A DNA stretch of 37,201 nucleotides from Weissella fangxianensis. GTDB lineage: Bacteria > Bacillota > Bacilli > Lactobacillales > Lactobacillaceae. The position numbers were made by a program, and so were the translations under genes. Under the pieces are notes generated by a model. It saw only the letters and a list, made by a program, of their open reading frames with translations. It ran no database searches and was not told the origin of the DNA. Positions 7,940 to 16,568 of the stretch are shown here, piece after piece. Position 1 is the stretch's first letter; each line of letters begins with the position of its first letter. The stretch lies in contig NZ_JAMXDB010000015.1 in assembly GCF_024718545.1 (NCBI RefSeq), positions 1 through 37,201 of the forward strand, in the 5' to 3' direction.

Positions 7940-8203
7940 ATGAACCAAGTACTAGAACTATCGTTTTTGGCACCAGGACAACAGGCTACGGATACGACCA
8001 AAAAATTATCAGTGATTAAGATTAAGCATCCGGCAATGACATTAGACCGTGAGTCGGTTTATCAAGCGATGGTTAAATTAGCATCATTTCGATTTTTATT
8101 AAATACTAAAGGGGAACCGATGACTTTGGGCGAGCCATATATGGCTACGTTAGTTGCGAGCAATAAAAAAATCATTTTTGATAATTCTCAAAAAATGATG
8201 TAA
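7940..8203 (+). CDS. Small DUF2922-like protein
   Basis: The 87-residue protein has the look of DUF2922: a first strand NQVLELSFLAPG, then lysine-rich KIKHPAMTLDRESVYQAMVKL and a second strand-rich end. The function of the family is unknown. GGGAG at 7927-7931 sits eight bases before the ATG at 7940. Together with the preceding gene it forms a two-gene operon that ends at a strong terminator. Confidence 0.6.
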   Translation: MNQVLELSFLAPGQQATDTTKKLSVIKIKHPAMTLDRESVYQAMVKLASFRFLLNTKGEPMTLGEPYMATLVASNKKIIFDNSQKMM

Positions 8204-8223
8204 AAATTAGAATTTATACAATT

Positions 8224-8269
8224 AACGCCGAATATACGCATAATTATATGCATATATTCGGCGTTTTTG
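8224..8269. terminator. Strong palindromic terminator after the DUF2922-like gene
   Basis: Positions 8224-8265 are almost one continuous palindrome: AACGCCGAATAT pairs with 8254-8265, and GCATA (8238-8242) with TATGC (8247-8251), followed by TTTTT. A hairpin of similar layout stands before the second copy of the ABC operon at 10636-10683. Confidence 0.85.
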
Positions 8270-8308
8270 TATAAATAAAATTTTTTTAAACGTATTATTA
8301 GTTTTTTA

Positions 8309-8337
8309 TTGCATAAATTATCATTAACTGTTAATAT
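8309..8337 (+). promoter_or_regulatory. Promoter of GlnQ-GlnPH operon copy 1
   Basis: TTGCAT (8309-8314), a 17-base spacer and TAATAT (8332-8337) form a good vegetative promoter. The duplicated operon has the same arrangement at 10724-10752. Confidence 0.75.
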
Positions 8338-8368
8338 TTATTCATCAATGAGGACGGGGAGTGAATTT

Positions 8369-9101
8369 ATGGCAATTCTAGAAATAAAAGATTTACATAA
8401 AGCATATGGTGAAAATACAGTTTTAAAATCGATTAACGCTGAAGTTGACGAGGGGGACGTTATTGCAATTCTTGGACCTTCTGGAACAGGTAAATCAACG
8501 TTGTTACGTGAATTAAATATGTTAGAACACCCCACATCAGGGGGCGGTTATTTTTGACGATCAGGATGTCACTAAAGCTAATGAATCAGGGTTGGATAAG
8601 ATTCGTCAAGATTTGGGGATGGTTTTCCAAAGTTTTAATTTATTTCCGAATATGACCGTTTTAAATAATGTGAAAATTGCTTTAACAAAGGTTAAGGGGG
8701 TTGCTGATGATGAAGCGACAGCGACAGCCAAAAAGTTTTTAGATAAGGTTGGCGTGGCAGATAAAGCTGATGTGTATCCGGCATCTCTTTCTGGTGGTCA
8801 ACAACAACGTGTGGCGATTGCTCGTGCTTTGGCCATGAATCCAAAGATTATGTTATTTGATGAACCAACGTCAGCATTAGATCCAGAGATGGTTGGGGAA
8901 GTTTTGAAGACCATGCGTGAGCTGGCCCAAGAAGGCATGACCATGTTAGTTGTGACTCACGAAATGGGATTTGCTCGTGAAGTGGCTTCAAAAATTTGGT
9001 TTATGAGTGATGGTGAAATGACAGCGTATACCGATCCAGCAGGCTTTTTTGAAAATCCTAATTCAGAACGTGCGCAGAATTTCTTAGCAAAGATGTTGTA
9101 A
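8369..9101 (+). pseudogene. Amino-acid ABC transporter ATPase (GlnQ type), copy 1, single-base frameshift
   Basis: The protein would be a 243-residue polar-amino-acid ABC ATPase with Walker A GPSGTGKST, signature LSGGQQQRVAIARA and Walker B IMLFDEPTSALD. The reading frame breaks in a run of five G at 8540-8544, where the intact paralogue at 10784 has GGCGCG and in-frame coding. Removing one G restores the frame (732 bases, the same length as the paralogue). As given, translation from 8369 stops at 8557 after about 62 residues. It could be a real inactivating mutation or a homopolymer sequencing error; the remainder shows no other damage, which favours recent change or error. It lies 16 bases before its GlnPH partner. 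Confidence 0.85.
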
Positions 9102-9117
9102 AAGAGGGAATGGATTT

Positions 9118-10602
9118 ATGAAAAAGTGGATGAAAAAAGTAGCCATCCTATTAATGGCGATTGGTATGTTTATCAGCACTGGTGCTGGTGTGTTTAGTGT
9201 AAAAAATGTTAGTGCTGCTGAAACTGACCCAACATTATCACGGGTTAAAAAGTCTGGTAAATTAGTGGTTGGAACGGCTGCCGAATACGCACCTTATGAA
9301 TTTCATGCAACGGTCAATGGTAAGGACAAAATTCTTGGCTTTGATATGGACGTTGCTAGAACGCTTGCTAAGCATTTAGGCGTTAAATTAGAAGTGCAAG
9401 ATATGAGTTTTGACTCTTTGCTAGGTGCAGTTAAGACAGGAAAGATTGATATGGCGATTGCGGGTATGACTTATACGCCAGAACGTGCCAAAGAAGTTAA
9501 TTTTTCAACGCCTTACTATAATGATAAAAATGTTGTTCTAACATTGAAGGAGAATAAAAATAAGTGGGCAACACTTGACCAAATTCGTGGGGCAAAATTA
9601 GGAGCGCAAGTGGCTTCAAGCCAATCTAAATTAGCTAGTACCCTAACAGATAAAAAGACTGTTCAAGTTAAAAAGATTACGGATCTGGTCATGCAGCTAA
9701 GTCAAAAGAAGGTTGATGCGGTTGTACTTGCCCAAACAAGTGCTAAAAGTTATTTGACACAGAGTGACCAATTCGCCATTACAAAAGCTAAGTTACCAAT
9801 TACAACAGGAAATGCGGTTTCTACGGTGATGAACAAGAATTCACCAGTATTTAAGGAAAGAGTTGACCAAATCCTGAAAGATCACGTTATTGGAGCGCCA
9901 TTACAGAAATGGCAAGATAAGGCGTTCAAGCAAGCTGTTCAAAAAGATTCATTTATTAAAAAGTATATGCCTTACTTTATTAAAGGTACTGAATATTCAG
10001 TTGGTTTGGCAGTTATTGGGGTCTTCTTTGGTATTATTTTAGGGGTCTTGTTTGCACTGATGAAGATGTCGACAATTAAACCATTGAAGTGGTTAGCAGT
10101 TGCTTATATTGAAGCTATTCGTGGTGTACCGCTATTGATTCAAGTATTTTTGGTCTACTTTGGTACACAAGTTATCGGGCTCGATGTTTCGAGTTTCTTA
10201 GCAGGTGCCATTGCCATGTTCTTGAACTCGGCAGCTTATGTGGCAGAAATTATTCGTTCGGGTATTCAGGCGGTGCCAGCTGGACAGACTGAGGCGGCGC
10301 GTTCACTTGGTTTCACTAAAAATCAAACGATGCGTTATATGATTTTGCCACAGGCAATCAAAAATATTTTGCCAGCCTTAGGAAATGAATTTGTGACCGT
10401 TATTAAGGAAGGCTCAGTTGTTTCAGTTATTGGAGTTGGTGAGTTGACTTTCCAAACATCAGTTGTCCAAGGGGCATCCTTTAAGCCGTTCTTGCCATTG
10501 ATTGTTACAGCGGTTATTTACTTCATTTTGACATTTGGAATTACGCGTTTATTGAACTTCTTTGAGAAGAAGTTGCATAAATCTGATAAATCATTTGGAT
10601 AA
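9118..10602 (+). CDS. Fused substrate-binding/permease protein of a glutamine-type ABC importer (GlnPH), copy 1
   Basis: This 494-residue protein joins two roles. Residues 1 to about 34 form a signal peptide ending near VSAAE. Residues 37-275 form an SBP_bac_3 amino-acid-binding domain (GKLVVGTAAEYAPYEF, GFDMDVARTLAKHLG). From about residue 285 come membrane segments of the permease, with the EAA-type loop EAARSLGFTKNQTMRYMILP that contacts the ATPase. Fusion of receptor and channel is typical of lactic acid bacterial GlnP/GlnPH importers for glutamine, glutamate or related polar amino acids. Its ATPase gene 16 bases upstream is frameshifted; the intact ATPase of the second copy could serve it. 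Confidence 0.93.
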   Translation: MKKWMKKVAILLMAIGMFISTGAGVFSVKNVSAAETDPTLSRVKKSGKLVVGTAAEYAPYEFHATVNGKDKILGFDMDVARTLAKHLGVKLEVQDMSFDSLLGAVKTGKIDMAIAGMTYTPERAKEVNFSTPYYNDKNVVLTLKENKNKWATLDQIRGAKLGAQVASSQSKLASTLTDKKTVQVKKITDLVMQLSQKKVDAVVLAQTSAKSYLTQSDQFAITKAKLPITTGNAVSTVMNKNSPVFKERVDQILKDHVIGAPLQKWQDKAFKQAVQKDSFIKKYMPYFIKGTEYSVGLAVIGVFFGIILGVLFALMKMSTIKPLKWLAVAYIEAIRGVPLLIQVFLVYFGTQVIGLDVSSFLAGAIAMFLNSAAYVAEIIRSGIQAVPAGQTEAARSLGFTKNQTMRYMILPQAIKNILPALGNEFVTVIKEGSVVSVIGVGELTFQTSVVQGASFKPFLPLIVTAVIYFILTFGITRLLNFFEKKLHKSDKSFG

Positions 10603-10635
10603 AAAACATTTGATGGTGAAAAATTAAATATCGAC

Positions 10636-10683
10636 AAAAAGGCTGAAGATGCACGATTTATCGTGTATATATTCAGCCTTTTT
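10636..10683. terminator. Terminator of operon copy 1, before copy 2
   Basis: AAAAAGGCTGAA (10636-10647) pairs with TTCAGCCTTTTT (10672-10683), with an inner stem CACGAT/ATCGTG. The same two-part stem layout stands at 8224-8269 although the bases differ, so the structure appears to have been kept after duplication. Confidence 0.85.
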
Positions 10684-10723
10684 GAATAAAAAGAGGAATT
10701 TTAAGGGATTTAATCATAAATTA

Positions 10724-10752
10724 TTGCATATACTTTCAATTGCTGGTAGTAT
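10724..10752 (+). promoter_or_regulatory. Promoter of GlnQ-GlnPH operon copy 2
   Basis: TTGCAT (10724-10729), a 17-base spacer and TAGTAT (10747-10752) match the layout in copy 1. Confidence 0.7.
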
Positions 10753-10783
10753 TTACTGGTCAGTAATGAATGGGAGTAGAAAT

Positions 10784-11515
10784 ATGGCAATTTTAGAAAT
10801 TAAAAACTTACATAAAGAGTACGGTAAAAACACGGTTCTAAAGTCAATCAATGCCACAGTTGAAGAGGGCGACGTTATTGCGATTTTAGGACCTTCAGGT
10901 ACAGGTAAATCAACGCTATTACGCGAATTGAATATGTTGGAATATCCAACTTCAGGCGCGGTAATTTTTGAGGATCAAGACATTACCAAAGCTAGTGAAG
11001 CTGGTTTGGACAAGATTCGTCAAGATTTAGGCATGGTTTTCCAAAGTTTTAATTTGTTCCCAAATATGACCGTTTTAGACAATGTAAAAATTGCGCTAAC
11101 TAAGGTCAAAGGAATTGCTGATGATGAAGCAACGGCAACTGCCAAGCAGTTCTTGGAAAAAGTTGGGGTGGTCGATAAGGTTGATGTGTATCCAGCATCT
11201 CTATCTGGTGGTCAACAACAACGTGTGGCCATCGCCCGTGCTTTAGCAATGAACCCCAAAATTATGTTATTTGATGAACCAACGTCAGCTCTGGATCCAG
11301 AGATGGTTGGGGAAGTCTTGAAAACAATGCGTGAGCTTGCGCAAGAGGGTATGACGATGTTAGTCGTGACTCACGAAATGGGATTCGCCCGCGAAGTGGC
11401 CTCAAAAATTTGGTTTATGAGTGACGGTGACATGACGGCCTATGATAATCCAGTTAGCTTTTTTGAAAATCCTAATTCCGAACGTGCGCAGAATTTCTTA
11501 GCAAAGATGTTGTAA
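10784..11515 (+). CDS. glnQ: Amino-acid ABC transporter ATPase (GlnQ type), copy 2
   Basis: This intact 243-residue ATPase powers the importer by ATP hydrolysis at the inner face of the membrane. Walker A GPSGTGKST, Q-loop region FQSFNLFPNMTV, signature LSGGQQQRVAIARA, Walker B IMLFDEPTSALD and the H-loop VVTHEMGFA are all present. I chose the ATG at 10784 because GGGAG precedes it and because it aligns with the paralogue; longer frames upstream run through the terminator. It is very similar to the frameshifted copy at 8369-9101 and lies 16 bases before the second GlnPH gene. Confidence 0.93.
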   Translation: MAILEIKNLHKEYGKNTVLKSINATVEEGDVIAILGPSGTGKSTLLRELNMLEYPTSGAVIFEDQDITKASEAGLDKIRQDLGMVFQSFNLFPNMTVLDNVKIALTKVKGIADDEATATAKQFLEKVGVVDKVDVYPASLSGGQQQRVAIARALAMNPKIMLFDEPTSALDPEMVGEVLKTMRELAQEGMTMLVVTHEMGFAREVASKIWFMSDGDMTAYDNPVSFFENPNSERAQNFLAKML

Positions 11516-11531
11516 GAGAGGGAATTAAATC

Positions 11532-13013
11532 ATGAACAAATGGATAAAAAAGCTCATTATGTTGGTAATGGCATTTGGACTAGTGATGAGCAGTGGTATG
11601 GGTATGCTTAATATGCATACAGTAAATGCTGAAGAAACTGATCCAACATTAGAGCGTATTAAGAAATCTGGTAAGTTAGTCGTTGGAACTTCAGCCGATT
11701 ATGCGCCTTATGAATTTCATACAACCGAGCACGGTAAAGACAAGATTGTTGGTTTTGATATTGAAGCTGCCCGTGAGATTGGTAAACAATTAGGTGTGAA
11801 AACTGAAATCCAAGAAATGAGTTTTGATGCCTTATTGGGTGCTGTAAAGACGGGAAAAGTTGATGTTGTTGTGGCTGGTATGACGGAAACGCCAGAACGT
11901 GCCGAAGAAGTTAACTTTTCAAAGCCTTACTTTGTTGATAAAAATGTTGTGCTAACTTTAAAGCAGAATAAAGAAAAGTGGTCAACGTTAAAGCAAATTC
12001 GCCAAGCCAAATTGGCAGCGCAAGTCTCATCTAAGCAAGATGATATTGCACATGATATAACTGACAAAAAGGTGGTTTCATTAAAGAAGATCACTGATGA
12101 AGTGACGCAATTGAACCAGGAAAAGGTTGATGGTGTCGTGGTTGCAAGTACAACAGCGAAAAGTTATCTAGAACAAAGTGATCAATTTGCGGTTTCGCCA
12201 GCCAAATTACCAGGTATCTCTAATGGTTCGTCAGTGGTGATGAATAAGAATGCTACGGTATTGCAGTCAAAAGTTAATAAGATATTGGATGACCATATTA
12301 TTGGTGAACCCTTGCAAAAGATGCAAGATGATGCCATTGAATTGATGAATAAAAAAGAATCTTTCGTTTCTAAGTATTCACCTTATTTCGTTAAAGGAAC
12401 GCTTTATACGATTGGCTTAGCAGTCATCGGTGTTTTCTTTGGAATTATTTTAGGTATCTTATTTGCCTTAATGAAACTATCTTCAATCAAAGTATTTAAG
12501 TGGTTGGCTTCGGCCTACATTGAAGCTGTCCGTGGTGTGCCTTTGTTGATTCAAGTATTCATTGTTTACTTTGGAACACAAGCCATTGGATTGCATATTT
12601 CAAGTTTCTTAGCTGGTGCAATTGCCATGTTCTTGAATTCGGCAGCCTATGTGGCAGAGATCATTCGTTCAGGTATTCAGGCAGTGCCGGACGGACAAAC
12701 TGAGGCGGCACGTTCACTTGGCTTTACCAAGAGTCAAACGATGCGTTATATGATTTTGCCACAGGCAATCAAGAATATTTTGCCAGCTTTGGGTAATGAA
12801 TTTGTTACGGTCATCAAGGAAGGTTCGGTTGTTTCAGTTATTGGAGTTGGTGAGTTGACTTTCCAAACATCAGTGGTTCAAGGAGCATCCTTCAAGCCGT
12901 TCATTCCATTGATTATTACAGCGGTTATCTATTTCATTCTGACATTTGGAATTAGTCGCTTGTTAAACTTATTTGAAAAGAAATTACGTAAATCTGATAA
13001 AACGTTAGGTTAA
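11532..13013 (+). CDS. Fused substrate-binding/permease protein of a glutamine-type ABC importer (GlnPH), copy 2
   Basis: The 493-residue protein has the same plan as copy 1: signal peptide to about residue 34, an SBP_bac_3 domain and a C-terminal permease with EAARSLGFTKSQTMRYMILP. The permease half is nearly the same as in copy 1, whereas the binding domain differs much more (for example SADYAPYEFHTTEHGKDKIV against AAEYAPYEFHATVNGKDKIL, and long differences near residues 165-265). This pattern suggests that the receptors may have drifted toward different ligands while sharing an ATPase. The substrate is probably a polar amino acid. Confidence 0.93.
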   Translation: MNKWIKKLIMLVMAFGLVMSSGMGMLNMHTVNAEETDPTLERIKKSGKLVVGTSADYAPYEFHTTEHGKDKIVGFDIEAAREIGKQLGVKTEIQEMSFDALLGAVKTGKVDVVVAGMTETPERAEEVNFSKPYFVDKNVVLTLKQNKEKWSTLKQIRQAKLAAQVSSKQDDIAHDITDKKVVSLKKITDEVTQLNQEKVDGVVVASTTAKSYLEQSDQFAVSPAKLPGISNGSSVVMNKNATVLQSKVNKILDDHIIGEPLQKMQDDAIELMNKKESFVSKYSPYFVKGTLYTIGLAVIGVFFGIILGILFALMKLSSIKVFKWLASAYIEAVRGVPLLIQVFIVYFGTQAIGLHISSFLAGAIAMFLNSAAYVAEIIRSGIQAVPDGQTEAARSLGFTKSQTMRYMILPQAIKNILPALGNEFVTVIKEGSVVSVIGVGELTFQTSVVQGASFKPFIPLIITAVIYFILTFGISRLLNLFEKKLRKSDKTLG

Positions 13014-13034
13014 TGGACCTGAGTGTCATATAGC

Positions 13035-13070
13035 AAAACAGGGTGGACTTCACTGTCCACCCTGTTTTTT
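13035..13070 (+). terminator. Terminator after GlnPH copy 2
   Basis: A 14-bp stem (13035-13048 with 13055-13068, core CAGGGTGGAC) with a 6-base loop is followed by TTTTTT. Confidence 0.9.
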
Positions 13071-13143
13071 GTAGGGTTTAGAACTTTTATAAAAAGTAGG
13101 AATAGCGTATATTAAAAAGCATAGAGGATGAAGGAGAAGGAAG

Positions 13144-13638
13144 ATGTCAAAGAAAGCACGTATTAAAAAAATTCTTGTCGAACAAATCTTGGATAAGGCG
13201 GATATTCCCTATGAAACGATTGTCTTTTCAGGAGGAATGAATCGTAACCAGGCAGAACTGGATGCCTATGGGTTAACAGACCATGACATTTATAAGACGT
13301 TAGCTTTGGACGGTAATGTGACCGGACCAGTGATTGGTATTGTGCCCGTTGATAATCATTTAAATGAAAAGAAATTAGCCGCGGTGTCTGGCAATAAAAA
13401 GGTTAATATGATTCCGACTAAGAATTTGCAAAAGACAACGGGTTATGTTCATGGTGCGAATAATCCAGTCGGTATTTGGCAGACAAAGAAGTTTCCAATT
13501 TATTTTGACAATAGTGCCAAGGAGGCAGGAACAATTACTGTTTCGGCAGGTGAAGTGGGTCGCTCAATTCGTATTGATGCGGAGATCTTGGCTGAGTTTG
13601 TTCATGCGCAATTTGCTGATATTCGGTCGGTTGAATAA
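13144..13638 (+). CDS. ybaK: YbaK/EbsC-type aminoacyl-tRNA deacylase
   Basis: The 164-residue protein belongs to the YbaK/ProX editing-domain family, which hydrolyses mischarged tRNA, typically Cys-tRNA(Pro). K51 in DIYKTLAL matches the conserved lysine, and the motif GYVHGANNPVGIWQTKKFP fits the conserved GYVxGxxSPxG region of the family. AAGGAG is close to the ATG. The next gene starts three bases after its stop, so the two are probably co-transcribed. A near-palindrome (ACTTTT/AAAAGT around 13083-13097) lies upstream but its role is unclear. Confidence 0.88.
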   Translation: MSKKARIKKILVEQILDKADIPYETIVFSGGMNRNQAELDAYGLTDHDIYKTLALDGNVTGPVIGIVPVDNHLNEKKLAAVSGNKKVNMIPTKNLQKTTGYVHGANNPVGIWQTKKFPIYFDNSAKEAGTITVSAGEVGRSIRIDAEILAEFVHAQFADIRSVE

Positions 13639-13640
13639 TC

Positions 13641-14354
13641 ATGTCAGGCGTAATTATTGGGCATACAGTGCTTTATATTTTTATCGTTTTTCTAATTGGC
13701 CCATTAGTTGTTAGTTACGGTGTTTCGGCAATCACAAGTAAGACGAATCAGCATTTAATTAATCGGTTTGGGACTCGTGCCCCCTTACTGTTTGGATGGT
13801 TGGGAGTCATTGTTCATGAATTATCGCATGCTGGCATGGCTATTTTGTTTGGACATAAAATCAATCGCTTAGTGCTTTTAACCAATCCCTTTCATTCGGA
13901 TTGGGAGCAACGACTAGGCTATGTTGCACATTCATGGCAGCCTAAAAATGTTTACCAACAGTTTGGTAATTTTTTTATTGGATTAGCACCAGTTATTGGG
14001 ATTACGTTATTGACTGGATTAACGACGCAGTTATTATGGCCAGAACTGTTTACTGTGCAAACCATTGGATGGCAAGTTTTTAATGGTGTACCTTGGTGGC
14101 AGTTAGTTATTTGGCTATACATTGTGGTTAATTTGAACTTGGCTATGAACCTGAGTCGTTCGGATTGGTCAAATGTTTGGCAGGGATTAGCTTATTATAG
14201 TGTGGTACTGTTGTTGATAAGTTTAATCGTTGGTGTCTTTATTTCGGATCCCTGGCTGATTTTTGAAACGGTTGGTTACTGGCTAAGCATTGTTTGGGTA
14301 ATTGATATTGGTATTGGTGTTTTAATGCTACTAATTGCACATATTTTAGATTGA
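13641..14354 (+). CDS. Membrane protein with HExxH motif (M50-like metalloprotease candidate)
   Basis: The 237-residue protein has about six hydrophobic segments. The motif VIVHELSHAGMAILFGHKI puts H59, E60 and H63 in a membrane-embedded zinc-protease pattern, and NFFIGLAPVIG (110-120) resembles the second conserved stretch of M50 proteases. D175 in NLSRSDWSN could be the third zinc ligand. No standard LDG motif is seen and no PDZ domain is present. It may be a site-2-protease-like enzyme or a catalytically inactive relative. The gene begins three bases after ybaK without a strong ribosome-binding site, which suggests translational coupling. Function unknown. Confidence 0.75.
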   Translation: MSGVIIGHTVLYIFIVFLIGPLVVSYGVSAITSKTNQHLINRFGTRAPLLFGWLGVIVHELSHAGMAILFGHKINRLVLLTNPFHSDWEQRLGYVAHSWQPKNVYQQFGNFFIGLAPVIGITLLTGLTTQLLWPELFTVQTIGWQVFNGVPWWQLVIWLYIVVNLNLAMNLSRSDWSNVWQGLAYYSVVLLLISLIVGVFISDPWLIFETVGYWLSIVWVIDIGIGVLMLLIAHILD

Positions 14355-14376
14355 TAATTTGAATGGGGGGACAAAA

Positions 14377-15045
14377 ATGAATCCACGAGAAGATGAACAG
14401 TTAGCGGTCATGACAGATTTTACGAAAGAACTATTATCTGCAGATCAGACGGGACATGATATGACACATATTCAGCGCGTCCTCAATATGACAAGGCATA
14501 TTTTAACGACGGAACCAACCGCTAATGCGTTTGTTGCGCAAGCGGCAGCGCTGTTACATGATACTTATGATGATAAATTATTTGATGACGTTGATGAAGC
14601 GAAAGCCCTGGTGGCCAATAAGCTGACAACGATTGGTGTCTCTGAAGAAAAACAATTAGAAATTTTTAAAATTATTGATAATATGTCATGGAGTAAGCAA
14701 CGATTTGGCAATCCAGAACCCTTATCATTAGCTGGCCAAATTGTTCAGGATGCAGACCGTTTGGATGCAATTGGGGCCATCGCCATTGCGCGGGTGATTC
14801 AATATGGGGTTGCTCATGGCCATGAATTATATAATCCAGATATTAAACCTAGACAGGCAAAAACAAAAGCTGAATATCGTCAGGCGGATGGCGAGACCAT
14901 TATGAATCATTTTTATGAAAAACTATTTTTACTAAAAGATTATTTAAACACAAATGAGGGCAAACGAATTGGCGAAAAAAGAGATCAGCTAATGCATGAT
15001 TTTGTGAGTCAGTTTGAATTAGAATGGCAACAAAAGGATTATTGA
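14377..15045 (+). CDS. HD-domain phosphohydrolase
   Basis: This soluble 222-residue protein carries the metal-binding pattern of HD hydrolases: H31 in MTHIQRVLNMTRH, the HD pair H61-D62 in AALLHDTYDD and an acidic stretch QIVQDADRLDAIGAIAIAR with the distal aspartate. It resembles YedJ/YpgQ-like proteins, some of which cleave nucleotides. The ATG at 14377 is preferred because a run of six G lies at 14364-14369; a TTG at 14359 would place that run inside the gene. It follows the membrane protein closely and precedes an MFS transporter gene by 23 bases. Confidence 0.88.
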   Translation: MNPREDEQLAVMTDFTKELLSADQTGHDMTHIQRVLNMTRHILTTEPTANAFVAQAAALLHDTYDDKLFDDVDEAKALVANKLTTIGVSEEKQLEIFKIIDNMSWSKQRFGNPEPLSLAGQIVQDADRLDAIGAIAIARVIQYGVAHGHELYNPDIKPRQAKTKAEYRQADGETIMNHFYEKLFLLKDYLNTNEGKRIGEKRDQLMHDFVSQFELEWQQKDY

Positions 15046-15068
15046 TCTAATAAGAAGGGAGTGAGTGT

Positions 15069-16490
15069 GTGAATTCAATATCAAAAAAGGAACGTGGCGT
15101 CCTGTTAATATTGATGGTGGGAGTTTTTCTAGGATTTTTGAATCAAACGTTGATGAATACAGCGTTGCCACAAGTCATGGCGGATTTTAAAATTTCGACC
15201 TCCCTTGGTCAGTGGATGACAAACGGGTATATGTTGGTGAATGGTATTATGGTACCATTAACAGCATTTTTGATTCAGCGGTTAAAAACGCGAACATTAT
15301 ACTTAAACGCATTATTGATTTTTGCAATTGGGACTTTAATTGCTGGTTTTGCGCCAACTTACTTTGTTTTAATTTTGGGACGAATGGTGCAAGCTGCTGG
15401 AGCAGGAATTTTTGGTCCTTTGATGAATGTTGTCGTCATGAACATATTTGCGGCTAATCGACGTGGTGAAGCGATGGGGATCATCGGGTTAGCGTTGAAT
15501 TTTGCACCGACGATTGGTCCGACGTTATCTGGATTTATTGTTTCAAGCCATTCATGGCGCTGGTTGTTTTGGGGCATTGCGCCATTCATCTTTTTAGATT
15601 TAATCTTAGCTTTTTTCCTATTAAAGAATATCGGTACCCAAAAGTTCTTACGTTTTAATTTCTTAGGCGTGTTGCTTTCGAGTATCGGGTTAGGAAGTTT
15701 GTTGTATGGTTTCTCGAATGTGGGTGATGGTCAATGGTCAAGCCCAAATGTTTGGGGCTTTTTGCTGGTGGGTATCCTAGTCACTATGCTATTTGTTTAC
15801 CAACAAACCCATGCGAAAAATCCTTTGCTAAACTTTAACGTTTTCAAGTATCACAATTTTACAATTGCGACAATTATTAACGTCGTGTTGATGTGTGCTT
15901 TATATGGTGGTGCTTTGATGCTCCCCTTATATATGCAAACGGTACGTGGTGAATCAGCACTTATTTCTGGATTAGTCTTACTACCAGGTGCGTTGATTAC
16001 GGCAATTCTATCGCCAACTTCAGGTAAATGGTATGACCAGTTTGGGGCCCGCCGATTAGCCCCAATTGGATTAGGGATTGTGGTCGTTGGAACGATTATT
16101 TTAGCGAACTTGCGATTAGACTCACCGTTATGGTTACCGGCTCTTGGTCAGTTGATTCGTCAATTAGGGTTGGTCATGGTAACGATGCCAATTCAAACAG
16201 AGGCTTTTAATTCGTTACCAATCGCGATGGTGCCTGATGGCTCGGCGGTTTATACAACTATTCGTCAGGTTGCGGCATCGTTTGGAACGGCTGCTTTAAT
16301 TACAGCATATGGATTAACGTCTGCTGGTGTCAAGGCAGGACAGACTCAAGTCATGGCTGATTTAAGCGGAATTCATGTCGCTTTTTGGATAGCGACCGGT
16401 TTGGTTGTTACTGCGCTACTGTTAACGAGATTATTACGAGATCGTCAATACATTGATGAAGATCGTCATGTTCATCAAGAAAATGACTAA
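15069..16490 (+). CDS. MFS drug transporter, DHA2/EmrB-QacA family
   Basis: The 473-residue protein has about 14 membrane segments, the usual number in DHA2 proton-coupled drug exporters. A motif-A-like loop (LKTRTLYLNALLIFAIGTLI), the region GRMVQAAGAGIFGPLMNVV and antiporter motif C in LALNFAPTIGPTLSGFI are visible. It starts with GTG at 15069, seven bases after GGGAG. It is last in the ybaK-M50-like-HD-MFS cluster and ends at a terminator. Substrates cannot be inferred. Confidence 0.9.
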   Translation: MNSISKKERGVLLILMVGVFLGFLNQTLMNTALPQVMADFKISTSLGQWMTNGYMLVNGIMVPLTAFLIQRLKTRTLYLNALLIFAIGTLIAGFAPTYFVLILGRMVQAAGAGIFGPLMNVVVMNIFAANRRGEAMGIIGLALNFAPTIGPTLSGFIVSSHSWRWLFWGIAPFIFLDLILAFFLLKNIGTQKFLRFNFLGVLLSSIGLGSLLYGFSNVGDGQWSSPNVWGFLLVGILVTMLFVYQQTHAKNPLLNFNVFKYHNFTIATIINVVLMCALYGGALMLPLYMQTVRGESALISGLVLLPGALITAILSPTSGKWYDQFGARRLAPIGLGIVVVGTIILANLRLDSPLWLPALGQLIRQLGLVMVTMPIQTEAFNSLPIAMVPDGSAVYTTIRQVAASFGTAALITAYGLTSAGVKAGQTQVMADLSGIHVAFWIATGLVVTALLLTRLLRDRQYIDEDRHVHQEND

Positions 16491-16492
16491 AT

Positions 16493-16530
16493 AAAAAGTG
16501 GTCCGACCTATTTTGGTTGGACCACTTTTG
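16493..16530 (+). terminator. Terminator after the MFS gene
   Basis: AAAAAGTGGTCC (16493-16504) pairs with GGACCACTTTT (16519-16529), with an inner GACC/GGTT stem. It overlaps the likely promoter of the next gene. Confidence 0.85.
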
Positions 16531-16568
16531 TGTTATGATAATAGCCTGAAGTGAACAGGAGGTTCAAA

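Noticed and set aside
10649-10783. N-terminal extension of the second ATPase from an ATG at 10649
   Set aside because: It would translate the terminator and promoter; the ATG at 10784 has GGGAG and aligns with the paralogue.
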